Of a stretch of DNA of 64,000 bases, positions 35,959-43,717 are shown in pieces. Under the pieces are notes generated by a model. It did no database searches, was not told the origin of the DNA, and saw only the letters and a list, made by a program, of their open reading frames with translations. The stretch is from Halomonas sp. CUBES01 (lineage in GTDB: Bacteria > Pseudomonadota > Gammaproteobacteria > Pseudomonadales > Halomonadaceae). The stretch is from contig NZ_JAJLLW010000001.1 in NCBI RefSeq assembly GCF_020991005.1, forward strand, positions 248,001 through 312,000, read 5' to 3'. Numbering within the stretch: position 1 is the stretch's first letter; each line of letters starts with the position of its first letter. The position numbers were made by a program, and so were the translations under genes.

Positions 35959-36405
35959 ATGAATCGAAAAACTGCTTCGCTATGGGTCTCAGGCGCGCTA
36001 TTGCTGGGCGCCACCACGGCGCATGCCGCTATGCCCGACGAAGCCACGCTGTACAAGAATCCCCAGTGCGGCTGTTGCGATGGCTACGCCCGCCACCTGG
36101 AAGCGCAGGGCGTGGATGTCACCATTGTGGACGATGCCGAGCTTGGCGAGATCAAGCAGCAGGCGGGCATTCCGCATGGCCTGGGCTCATGCCACACCAT
36201 CGAGATCGGCGAGTACTGGATCGAAGGCCACGTGCCCATGGCGGCCGTGCAGGCGCTGTTCGAGCAGCAGCCCGACGTGGACGGTATTGGCCTTGCCGGG
36301 ATGCCGATTGGCACGCCGGGTATGCCGGGGCCGCAGTCAGAACCCTACGATGTCTACGCGTTCAGCGATCAGCAGGTCGAGCCGTTCATGACGCTGGAGC
36401 CGTAA
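35959..36405 (+). CDS. DUF411 periplasmic metal-binding protein
   Basis: A 148-residue exported protein with a signal peptide ending TTAHA. The DUF411 signature is complete: LYKNPQCGCCDGYARHLE (Cys-x-Cys-Cys), then PHGLGSCHT and IEGHVPMAAVQAL. Cys and His residues are placed to bind copper or a similar soft metal. Family members occur in copper- and other metal-resistance clusters, and the biochemical role is not settled. The C-terminus has a Met/Pro/Gly run (GMPIGTPGMPGPQSE). It is predicted to be controlled by the MerR-type promoter upstream. ATG 35959 follows GAGGAA. Confidence 0.88.
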   Translation: MNRKTASLWVSGALLLGATTAHAAMPDEATLYKNPQCGCCDGYARHLEAQGVDVTIVDDAELGEIKQQAGIPHGLGSCHTIEIGEYWIEGHVPMAAVQALFEQQPDVDGIGLAGMPIGTPGMPGPQSEPYDVYAFSDQQVEPFMTLEP

Positions 36406-36411
36406 GGCAGG

Positions 36412-36828
36412 CTAGGATTTGACCGGCAGCACGTAGCTGGCGGTGACGAGGATCACCGGCTTGGTTTCATCGGCGGCGGAGACCACCTGCACTTCGCCGA
36501 CGGCCAGGCGGCGGCCGAGCTTGAGCAGTTTGGCGTGGGCGATGATGTCGTGGTCGCCCGATGCCGCGCGCAGGAAGTGGCAGTTCAGGTCGCTGGTCAC
36601 GGCCATGGGTTCCGGGCCTACCTGCGCCAGAATCGCCACGTACATCGCTACGTCGGCAAAGCCCATCATGGTGGGGCCGGAAACGCGTGGGCCTGGGCGC
36701 AGATGCTCAACGCCGATGCTCAGGCGCATGGTGGCGCTCATCTCGCCGACGCTTTCGATCCTGCCCATCCGCTGGGGGAAGACATCGTCCAGAAAATGCT
36801 CGATCTGCTCGGCGGTCATTACCGTCAT
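36412..36828 (-). CDS. PaaI-like hotdog-fold thioesterase
   Basis: A 138-residue single-hotdog protein. The central helix region VSGPTMMGFADVAMYVAIL has the Gly-Pro…Asp pattern of PaaI/YbgC-type acyl-CoA thioesterases. SDLNCHFLRAASGDHDIIAHAKLLKLGRRLAVGEVQV (seen as two strands) completes the fold. The acyl substrate is unknown. ATG 36828 follows GAGGAATAA, and upstream codons in frame lack a ribosome site. It ends 7 bases from the convergent DUF411 gene. Confidence 0.85.
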   Translation of the reverse strand: MTVMTAEQIEHFLDDVFPQRMGRIESVGEMSATMRLSIGVEHLRPGPRVSGPTMMGFADVAMYVAILAQVGPEPMAVTSDLNCHFLRAASGDHDIIAHAKLLKLGRRLAVGEVQVVSAADETKPVILVTASYVLPVKS

Positions 36829-36912
36829 TGTTGTTATTCCTCGATTTTTTCTTTTAGGCACAGGGCCTGATGCTGCGGGCAGGTCGTAGAGAGGGTTTGT
36901 TAAAGTAAGTCA

Positions 36913-36951
36913 GCATAAATAAAAAAGCCCCAAGGCGCGAGCCTTGGGGCT
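36913..36951 (-). terminator. Rho-independent terminator of glcB
   Basis: On the minus strand an 11-bp stem, AGCCCCAAGGC with GCCTTGGGGCT around a 4-base loop, is followed by TTTTTTATTT. It lies 25 bases after the malate synthase stop. Confidence 0.9.
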
Positions 36952-36975
36952 GGGGTGGCCAGTGCGCGATTGCGC

Positions 36976-39150
36976 TTATTTGGCCTTGTGTACCTGACGC
37001 CACTCGTGGAGTAGCGGTTCAGTGTAGCCGGAAGGCTGTACGCGGCCTTTGAAGATCAGGTCTGAGGCGGCTTTGAAAGCAGTGGAGCCTTCAAAATCGG
37101 CGCTCATGGCAGTGTAGGTCGGGTCGCCGGCGTTCTGCTCGTCGACTACCTTGGCCATGCGTTTGAGCGTTTCTTCCACGCGCGGTGCATCGACAATGCC
37201 GTGATGCAGCCAGTTGGCAATGTGCTGGCTGGAAATACGCAGCGTGGCACGGTCTTCCATCAGTCCGACGTTATGGATATCCGGCACCTTCGAGCAGCCG
37301 ACGCCGTGTTCGACCCAGCGCACCACGTAACCCAGAATGCCCTGGCAGTTGTTGTCCAGCTCTTGCTGGATTTCGTCATCGGACCAGTTGGCGTTTTCGG
37401 CCACCGGCACGGTGAGCAGGTCATCCAGGAAGTCCGGCTCGCCCTGGGCTTCCAGTTCGCGCTGGACATCGGTCACGTTGACCTGATGGTAGTGCAGCGC
37501 GTGCAGCGCCGCCGCGGTGGGTGACGGCACCCAGGCGGTGTTGGCACCGGCTTTGGGGTGGCCGATCTTCTGCTCGAGCATGTTGTGCATCAGATCGGGC
37601 ATTGCCCACATGCCTTTGCCGATCTGGGCGCGACCGCGCAGGCCACAGGCAAGGCCCACCTGAACGTTGTTCTTCTCGTAGGCGGTAATCCAGGCAGCGC
37701 TCTTCATGTCACCCTTGCGCACCATGGGGCCGGCTTCCATGGCGGTGTGCATCTCGTCGCCGGTACGATCGAGGAAGCCGGTGTTGATGAACACCACGCG
37801 CGAGGTAGCCTCGGCGATACATGCCTTGAGGTTGACGGTCGTGCGGCGTTCTTCGTCCATGATGCCCATTTTCAGGGTGTCACGGCTCATGCCCAGAATA
37901 TCTTCGACGCGGCCAAACAGCTCGTTGGCAAACGCGACTTCCTTCGGCCCGTGCATTTTCGGCTTGACGATATACACCGAGCCGGTACGCGAGTTGCGCG
38001 GCTGGTCGGCGTCTTTCTTGAGGTCGTGCAGCGCCAGCAGCGAGGTCACCACGGCGTCCAGAATGCCTTCCGGCAGTTCGTTGCCGTTCTCGTCGAGAAT
38101 CGCCGGCGTGGTCATCAGGTGGCCGACGTTACGCACGAACATCAGCGAGCGGCCCGGTAGCGTCACGCTGCTGCCGTCGGTGGTTTGCCAGGTGCGGTCC
38201 GCGTGGAGCTTGCGGGTAAAAGTCTTGCCGCCCTTGTCGATGTTCTCTTCCAGGTCGCCCTTCATCAGGCCGAGCCAGTTGCTGTACACACCGACCTTGT
38301 CTTCCGAGTCCACCGCAGCGACGGAGTCTTCGCAGTCCATGATGGAGGTGAGCGCCGCTTCGACGACAACATCTTTAACGTTCGCCGGGTCGGTTTTGCC
38401 GATCGAGTGGTTGGCGTCGATCTGGATTTCCAGGTGCAGGCCGTTGTTGCCCAGCAGGATGGCCTCCGGTGCGGCGGCATCGCCGCTGAAGCCGATCAGC
38501 TTGCCGGCATCCTTCAGACCGGTTTCGCGGCCGCCTTCCAGCGTCACGATCAGGTGCTCGTCACGGATGGCGTATTTGACGGCATCACGGTGAGAGCCGG
38601 TGGCCAGCGGTGCCGCGCGGTCAAGGACGCCACGGGCGTAGGCAATGACCTTTTCGCCACGCTTGGGGTTGAAGCTGGTGCCTTTTTCCGCGCCGTCTTC
38701 CTCGGAAATCACGTCGGTGCCGTATAGCGCGTCGTAAAGGCTTCCCCAGCGGGCGTTGGCGGCGTTGAGCGCGTACCGCGCGTTGCTCATCGGCACGACC
38801 AGCTGCGGGCCCGCCTGAACGGCGACTTCGCGGTCAACGTTGGCCGTGGTGGCGCTGACGTTGGCGGGGGCGTCCACCAGGTAGCCGGCGTCTTTCAGGA
38901 AGCGCCGATAGCCGGCCATGTCACTCACCGGGCCGGGGTTTTCGCGGTGCCAGGCGTCGAGTTTTTCCTGCAGCACGTCGCGTTCTTCTAGCAGTTGGCG
39001 GTTTTTGGGCGTTAAATCATGAAATAAGGCGTCGACGCCTGCCCAGAAGGCGCTTTCGTCGACGCCTGTGCCGGGCAGGGCTTGCTGGCTGATGAATTGA
39101 TCTAGGTCGGCTGCCACCTGTAAACGGTGACGCGTGATACGCTCGCTCAT
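36976..39150 (-). CDS. glcB: malate synthase G
   Basis: A 724-residue enzyme of full family length, condensing glyoxylate and acetyl-CoA to malate. It shows the G-isoform features: [16 protein letters not shown] and [14 protein letters not shown] in the TIM barrel, [13 protein letters not shown], the acetyl-CoA/Mg region [32 protein letters not shown] (catalytic Arg and Glu area), and the C-terminal plug [22 protein letters not shown] (shown in part). It stands alone with its own terminator. An inverted repeat lies about 90 bases upstream. ATG 39150 follows AGGAGA. No glycolate oxidase genes are adjacent. Confidence 0.96.
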   Translation of the reverse strand: MSERITRHRLQVAADLDQFISQQALPGTGVDESAFWAGVDALFHDLTPKNRQLLEERDVLQEKLDAWHRENPGPVSDMAGYRRFLKDAGYLVDAPANVSATTANVDREVAVQAGPQLVVPMSNARYALNAANARWGSLYDALYGTDVISEEDGAEKGTSFNPKRGEKVIAYARGVLDRAAPLATGSHRDAVKYAIRDEHLIVTLEGGRETGLKDAGKLIGFSGDAAAPEAILLGNNGLHLEIQIDANHSIGKTDPANVKDVVVEAALTSIMDCEDSVAAVDSEDKVGVYSNWLGLMKGDLEENIDKGGKTFTRKLHADRTWQTTDGSSVTLPGRSLMFVRNVGHLMTTPAILDENGNELPEGILDAVVTSLLALHDLKKDADQPRNSRTGSVYIVKPKMHGPKEVAFANELFGRVEDILGMSRDTLKMGIMDEERRTTVNLKACIAEATSRVVFINTGFLDRTGDEMHTAMEAGPMVRKGDMKSAAWITAYEKNNVQVGLACGLRGRAQIGKGMWAMPDLMHNMLEQKIGHPKAGANTAWVPSPTAAALHALHYHQVNVTDVQRELEAQGEPDFLDDLLTVPVAENANWSDDEIQQELDNNCQGILGYVVRWVEHGVGCSKVPDIHNVGLMEDRATLRISSQHIANWLHHGIVDAPRVEETLKRMAKVVDEQNAGDPTYTAMSADFEGSTAFKAASDLIFKGRVQPSGYTEPLLHEWRQVHKAK

Positions 39151-39240
39151 GGAGACTCTCCTGTTAAGGTGGCTGTGACGCCGAGTCAGTCGGCAGGTAC
39201 CCCGTCACAGTCAGAATGAAAATACATTTTAAATCTATTT

Positions 39241-39257
39241 GTGGAAAATAATTCCAC
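39241..39257 (-). promoter_or_regulatory. 17-bp palindrome upstream of glcB, possible operator
   Basis: GTGGAA and TTCCAC form a perfect inverted repeat around AATAA, within an AT-rich stretch about 90 bases before the malate synthase start. It could bind a GlcC-type or other dimeric regulator. No matching regulator gene is nearby. Confidence 0.4.
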
Positions 39258-39381
39258 ACCTGGTCGGGCATGTAAACAGCGTAGACCCTAACGCGCCATA
39301 ATGCTCGACCAAATGATAAGGAATGATCGGCACGGGGCGGTGACTGGCCACCTGCCTACGAGCGGTTAAGGAGAGCAGCGA

Positions 39382-40392
39382 ATGCGCGAGTTCGATCATC
39401 TAGAGGCCCTGTTTCGCCGCCACGCCGGCGGGGCATCGCTATCCCGCCTGGTGCCGGGCGGCACTCTCGACACGGCGATGAACGAGTATTTTCAGCATTA
39501 CGGCCTGGATGCGCTGCGTAACGATACCCGTGACGTGTACGCAGGGTTCATCGATACCGGCCGCTTTGCCCTGTGGTGCCAGGTGTGGAGCCCGCCGACG
39601 CCCAGGGGAACCGCCTTTGTGGTGCACGGCTACTTTGATCACCTGGGGCTTTATCGTCACCTCCTCGAGCGCTTGCTGGCCAAGGGCTGGCGGGTGGTGC
39701 TGTGGGATCTTCCCGGCCACGGGCTTTCCAGCGGGGCGCGGGCGGCGATTGACGACTTTGACGACTATCAGCAATGCCTGACGCACGTGCAAACCATTCT
39801 CTCGCAGCAGTCGATGGCGCCCACCCCTTGGCTTGGCGTCGGGCAAAGCACCGGCGGGGCCATTCTGGCCACCGACGCGCTGAACCGGCGCGACGCGGCC
39901 GGCTGGGATGGATTGGTGCTATTGGCGCCGCTGGTGCGCCCCTGGGGGTGGAGCCAGGCGAGCTGGCTGCACCTGATTGCCAGTCCGTTCGTCAAGGCAC
40001 TGCCACGCAAGTATCGGCCCAACTCCACCGACGAGCAGTTCACCGTCTTCTTGCGCGACCACGACCCGCTGCAGCCCAACCAGCTGAGCGTGGCCTGGAT
40101 TACCGCCATGCGGCGCTGGATTCCCCGGCTGCTGGCCCGGGATCCGCTGGATTTGCCCGTGATCATCTTGCAGGGCGAGCAGGACGTCACCGTGGACTGG
40201 GAGTGGAACCTGGCGATTCTCGAAGAAAAGTTTCCCGACGCGCAGATATACCGCCATCCGGAGGCTCGCCACCATCTGGTCAACGAAGCCGAGCCGATTC
40301 GGCGTGCCTTGTTCGACGCCCTGGATGCGTTCGTTGACCGTGTGGCGCACGCCAAGTCAGCGGCAGCGGCGAAGAAGCTGCCGTCATCGTAA
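39382..40392 (+). CDS. alpha/beta hydrolase, serine aminopeptidase S33/monoacylglycerol-lipase-like
   Basis: A 336-residue cytosolic hydrolase. The oxyanion region HGYFDHLGLY is followed by WDLPGHGLSSGARA, typical of lysophospholipase/monoglyceride-lipase relatives. The nucleophile Ser is in GVGQSTGGAI (about 154), the Asp in ILQGEQDVTVDW (about 270) and the His in EARHHLVNE (about 298). The natural ester is unknown. ATG 39382 follows AAGGAGAG. It is divergent from glcB with 230 bases between. Confidence 0.85.
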   Translation: MREFDHLEALFRRHAGGASLSRLVPGGTLDTAMNEYFQHYGLDALRNDTRDVYAGFIDTGRFALWCQVWSPPTPRGTAFVVHGYFDHLGLYRHLLERLLAKGWRVVLWDLPGHGLSSGARAAIDDFDDYQQCLTHVQTILSQQSMAPTPWLGVGQSTGGAILATDALNRRDAAGWDGLVLLAPLVRPWGWSQASWLHLIASPFVKALPRKYRPNSTDEQFTVFLRDHDPLQPNQLSVAWITAMRRWIPRLLARDPLDLPVIILQGEQDVTVDWEWNLAILEEKFPDAQIYRHPEARHHLVNEAEPIRRALFDALDAFVDRVAHAKSAAAAKKLPSS

Positions 40393-40516
40393 GCAGTGAG
40401 TGATAATCTGTAGCTATCGATGAGTTTACACGGGCAAGATTAATGCTATCGCATGCCGGCTGTGCGAGACTCGTTGCACGCATTAGCATTCGTTTATTGT
40501 CCATAAGGAGCGTGCA

Positions 40517-41098
40517 ATGACCTCTACCCCAACGAAAGTGCTGGTGTTTGCCGGCAGCGCCCGTGAAGGTTCACTGAATAAGCAACTGGCACACCTCGCG
40601 GCCAAGCGAATCGAGGCGCTGGGTGGCCACGCCACCTTCATCGACCTAAAAGACTACCCATGCCCGCTGTTCGACGAGGATATCGAAGCGCAGGGCATGC
40701 CCGAGAACGTGCAGAAACTGCGGGCATTGCTTGCTGAGCATCAGGCCGTTTTCATCGCCTCGCCCGAATACAATGGTTTCATCACGCCGCTGCTCAAGAA
40801 CACTCTGGACTGGCTATCCCGCCCCTACGGCGATACCCCCGGACTCGGACTGTTTGCCGGTAAATGGGCGGCGCTGGTCGCGGCGTCACCCGGTGGGTTG
40901 GGCGGTATTCGCGCCATGCCCCTGGCGCAGCAGCTACTCGCCAACCTCAGCCTGACGGTACTGCCGCAGCCGTTATCGCTTCCCCAGGCAGGCAGTGCCT
41001 TCAACGACAGTGGCGCGCTACATGATGAGGCCACCGGCCAAAAGCTTGATGCCCTCTGTCAACGCCTGGTCGATTCGCTGGCCAAGACCCACGGCTAA
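40517..41098 (+). CDS. NADPH-dependent FMN reductase family protein
   Basis: A 193-residue flavodoxin-fold protein. The FMN phosphate loop is FAGSAREGSLNKQLA (about 11-25). SPEYNGFITPLLKNTLDWLSR (YNG flavin-contact motif, shown here as SPEYNGFITPLLKN) lies near residue 80, and ALVAASPGGLGG near 118. Family members reduce FMN, quinones, azo dyes or metals with NAD(P)H. ATG 40517 follows AAGGAG. It overlaps the convergent comM gene by 4 bases. Confidence 0.9.
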   Translation: MTSTPTKVLVFAGSAREGSLNKQLAHLAAKRIEALGGHATFIDLKDYPCPLFDEDIEAQGMPENVQKLRALLAEHQAVFIASPEYNGFITPLLKNTLDWLSRPYGDTPGLGLFAGKWAALVAASPGGLGGIRAMPLAQQLLANLSLTVLPQPLSLPQAGSAFNDSGALHDEATGQKLDALCQRLVDSLAKTHG

Positions 41099-42603
41099 GC
41101 GCCTTTCAACAACCTATCCAGCTGCCGGTAGCCAATGGCTTCGATTAAGTGGGGTTGGGTGGGCTTGGGTTCACCCTGCAGGTCGGCGAGGGTGAGTGCG
41201 ACGCGCAGCACGCGGTGGTAGGCGCGGGCGGAGAGCTTGAGTTTTTCCAGCACCCCGGCCAGCCAGGCGCGTTCCTCGTCATCCAGGGCACAGGCGGTTT
41301 CCAGGGCTTTGCCGCTTAACTGGCTGTTGAGCGCACCCCTTGCCATTTGCCGTTCACGGGCGGCCATCACGCGCCGACGCACGGCTTCCGACGATTCGCC
41401 TTGTGTCTGTGCAGTGAGCTGCTCGGGTGGCAGCGCCGGGACTTCCACCTGCAGGTCGATGCGGTCGAGTAACGGGCCTGACAGTCTGTTCTGATAGCGC
41501 TGGATTTGGCTGGCGGTGCACTGGCAGCGGTTGCGTGGATCGCCCAGGTGGCCGCAGGGGCAGGGATTCATTGCCGCCACTAGCTGAAATTGCGCCGGGT
41601 AACGGCGCTCGTGGCTGGCGCGGGCGAGATGAATTTCGCCGGTTTCCAGCGGTTGTCTCAAGACTTCCAGCACGCTGCGGGAAAATTCTGGCAATTCGTC
41701 CAGGAACAGCACGCCATGGTGGGCCAGCGAGATTTCGCCGGGTTTGGGTTTTGAGCCGCCGCCCACCAGTGCCGCGGCGCTGGAACTGTGGTGGGGTTGC
41801 CTGAAGGGTCGCTGGCCCCAGTCGGCTTCCAGCGGCAGCCCGCACACCGAACGCACCGCCGCGACGGCCAGCGCATCTTCTTCCGAGAGTGGCGGCAATA
41901 TACCGGGCAGGCGGCTGGCGAGCATGGTCTTGCCGGTGCCTGGCGGCCCCGCGAAAAGTAAATTATGGCCGCCGGCTGCGGCGACTTCCAGCGCACGGCG
42001 GGCCTGTTGCTGGCCACGCACGTCGGCAAGGTCGGCCATCGGCTCGGCGGTTTTTACCGAGGCGGGCAGCTGATGCGGCGGAATTTTTTCCTGGCCGAGC
42101 AGGTGGGCGACCACTTGCCAAAGGGTGTCGGCGGGCAGTACCGGTAAGTCGCCGGCCAGTGCGGCTTCATCGGCGCAGTCGCGGGGTACGATCAGCGCTT
42201 TTTGGGCCCGCCGCGTGGCCAGCGCAAACGGCAGCATGCCGGGCACGGCGCGTAACGTGCCGTCCAGCGCCAGTTCGCCCGCACACTCCATGCCTTCCAG
42301 CGCCTCGACGGGGATCTGCCCCGAGGCGGCGAGAATGCCCAGGGCAATGGGCAGGTCAAAGCGACCGCCTTCCTTGGGGAGATCGGCCGGAGCCAGGTTC
42401 AGGGTGATGCGCCGGGTATTGGGGAAGTCGAAACCGGCGTTGACCAGGGCGCTGCGTACCCGCTCACGGCTTTCTTTGACGGCGGTTTCCGGCAGGCCGA
42501 CTAACGTCAAGCCAGGTAAACCGTTGGCCAGGTGCACCTCCACGTGCACTGCCGGTGCGTCCAGGCCGACCCCGGCCCGTGTCGCCACAATGGCAAGCGT
42601 CAT
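41095..42603 (-). CDS. comM: YifB/ComM family Mg-chelatase-like AAA ATPase
   Basis: A 502-residue protein. The N-terminal Lon-protease-like fold (about 1-165) starts with VEVHLANGLPGLTLVGLPETAV. The MCM/Mg-chelatase AAA+ domain follows, with Walker A FAGPPGTGKTMLASRL, Walker B GVLFLDELPEF and sensor region NPCPCGHLGD, and a C-terminal helical domain ends with AIGYRQLDRLLKGA. ComM is a hexameric helicase promoting branch migration during natural transformation and recombination. A cluster of Cys in CPCGHLGDPRNRCQC is typical of the family. Confidence 0.95.
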   Translation of the reverse strand: MTLAIVATRAGVGLDAPAVHVEVHLANGLPGLTLVGLPETAVKESRERVRSALVNAGFDFPNTRRITLNLAPADLPKEGGRFDLPIALGILAASGQIPVEALEGMECAGELALDGTLRAVPGMLPFALATRRAQKALIVPRDCADEAALAGDLPVLPADTLWQVVAHLLGQEKIPPHQLPASVKTAEPMADLADVRGQQQARRALEVAAAGGHNLLFAGPPGTGKTMLASRLPGILPPLSEEDALAVAAVRSVCGLPLEADWGQRPFRQPHHSSSAAALVGGGSKPKPGEISLAHHGVLFLDELPEFSRSVLEVLRQPLETGEIHLARASHERRYPAQFQLVAAMNPCPCGHLGDPRNRCQCTASQIQRYQNRLSGPLLDRIDLQVEVPALPPEQLTAQTQGESSEAVRRRVMAARERQMARGALNSQLSGKALETACALDDEERAWLAGVLEKLKLSARAYHRVLRVALTLADLQGEPKPTQPHLIEAIGYRQLDRLLKGA

Positions 42604-42713
42604 GCGCGTTCCCTCGCTGGTTGTTAATTACCGTATGCTTATTAACCTACCGTATTTATCAGAGGGTGAGTAGCCAAATGCGCGGTGCGGCACAGCCCGC
42701 GCTCACTCCGGGC

Positions 42714-43586
42714 TTAGCGTTCCTGGGGCGCGTCTTCCAGCGCGGCGACCAGTTCTCTGGCGAAGCGCTGCGCCGAGGGCAGTGCGCCAAAGCTCCATAC
42801 CGGCGGCAGGTGTAAAAGTCGGTCGTTCTTGACGCTGGGTAGCTGCTGCCACAGGCCGCTTTCCGCGAGTTGCGCCTCGACGCCGGTGGGCAACGGGTCG
42901 ACGATCACCAGAGTGGCGTCCGGGTAGCGAGCGAGCTCTTCAACGCCGACCAGCGAAAAGCCCCAGGCGTTGGTCGCCTGATCCCAGGCGTTGGGCAGTT
43001 CAAGCTGCTTCAGTACCGCGTTGTAGAGGCTGTTGTCGCCAAACACGCGCACGTGGCGGGCATCCATAAACTGGATCATCAACAGCGGCGCCGTGTCGGG
43101 GCGTTCGTCACGCAGCCGGGCCATCAGTGCATGCGCCCGCTCGATCAGTTGCGCCGCTTGAGGTGCGCGGTCCGCCAGTTCGCCTATCTGCTCGGTGATG
43201 CTTTGCATTTCTTGCCAGGTGTCGCTGCCGGGCGTGTAAAGCTCGACAGACGTGACGGGGGCGATGCGCTCCAAACGCGGCGTTAACCCGGCAAACATGG
43301 GCGATATCAGGATCCGCTCGGGTTGCATCTTTGCCAGCAGCTCCATGTTGGGCTGGCTGCGCAGGCCCAGATCGGCGGCTTCGTCGGGCAGTCGTGGCTC
43401 ACCCACCCATTCATGGTAGGCCTGTTTCTGGGCACCTCCAACAATGGAGGCGTCCAGGGCAATCAAGGTTTCAGCCACCGTCCAGTCGATCGTCGCCAGC
43501 TGCGCCTTGGCCGGCGTCGTGCCAAGCAGGCACAGGCACAGCAGGCCGAGGCGGGTGAACAGGCACGAAACAAAAGAGCAGCGCAT
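42714..43586 (-). CDS. fhuD: periplasmic iron-hydroxamate siderophore-binding protein, FhuD-like
   Basis: A 290-residue exported receptor with a signal peptide ending TPAKA. It starts QLATIDWTVAETLIALDASI and then has YHEWVGEPRLPDEAADLGLRSQPNMELLAKMQPERIL (shown by its FhuD hallmark pieces EWVGEPRLP and DLGLRSQPN), matching hydroxamate-type binding proteins of the class III fold joined by one long helix. It should pass ferri-siderophore from the outer-membrane receptor encoded just upstream to an FhuBC permease. No fhuB or fhuC is in the window. It probably shares the receptor's transcript. Confidence 0.88.
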   Translation of the reverse strand: MRCSFVSCLFTRLGLLCLCLLGTTPAKAQLATIDWTVAETLIALDASIVGGAQKQAYHEWVGEPRLPDEAADLGLRSQPNMELLAKMQPERILISPMFAGLTPRLERIAPVTSVELYTPGSDTWQEMQSITEQIGELADRAPQAAQLIERAHALMARLRDERPDTAPLLMIQFMDARHVRVFGDNSLYNAVLKQLELPNAWDQATNAWGFSLVGVEELARYPDATLVIVDPLPTGVEAQLAESGLWQQLPSVKNDRLLHLPPVWSFGALPSAQRFARELVAALEDAPQER

Positions 43587-43667
43587 GGTAAAGGCATCAC
43601 TTGGGAGCAGGAGCTGTATTTAAACGATAATCTTTATTGTTTGCAAACTTGAACGCCTGGAATAAAG

Positions 43668-43691
43668 CGCCCGGGCGCGAAGGCCCGGGCG
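43668..43691 (-). terminator. hairpin between receptor and fhuD genes
   Basis: An 8-bp GC stem, GCCCGGGC on both arms (43669-43676 and 43683-43690) extended by one pair, is followed on the minus strand by TTTATT. It may be a partial terminator that lowers fhuD relative to the receptor. Confidence 0.5.
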
Positions 43692-43717
43692 GCGTCTGGC
43701 ATCGAAGGGTACCTGGA

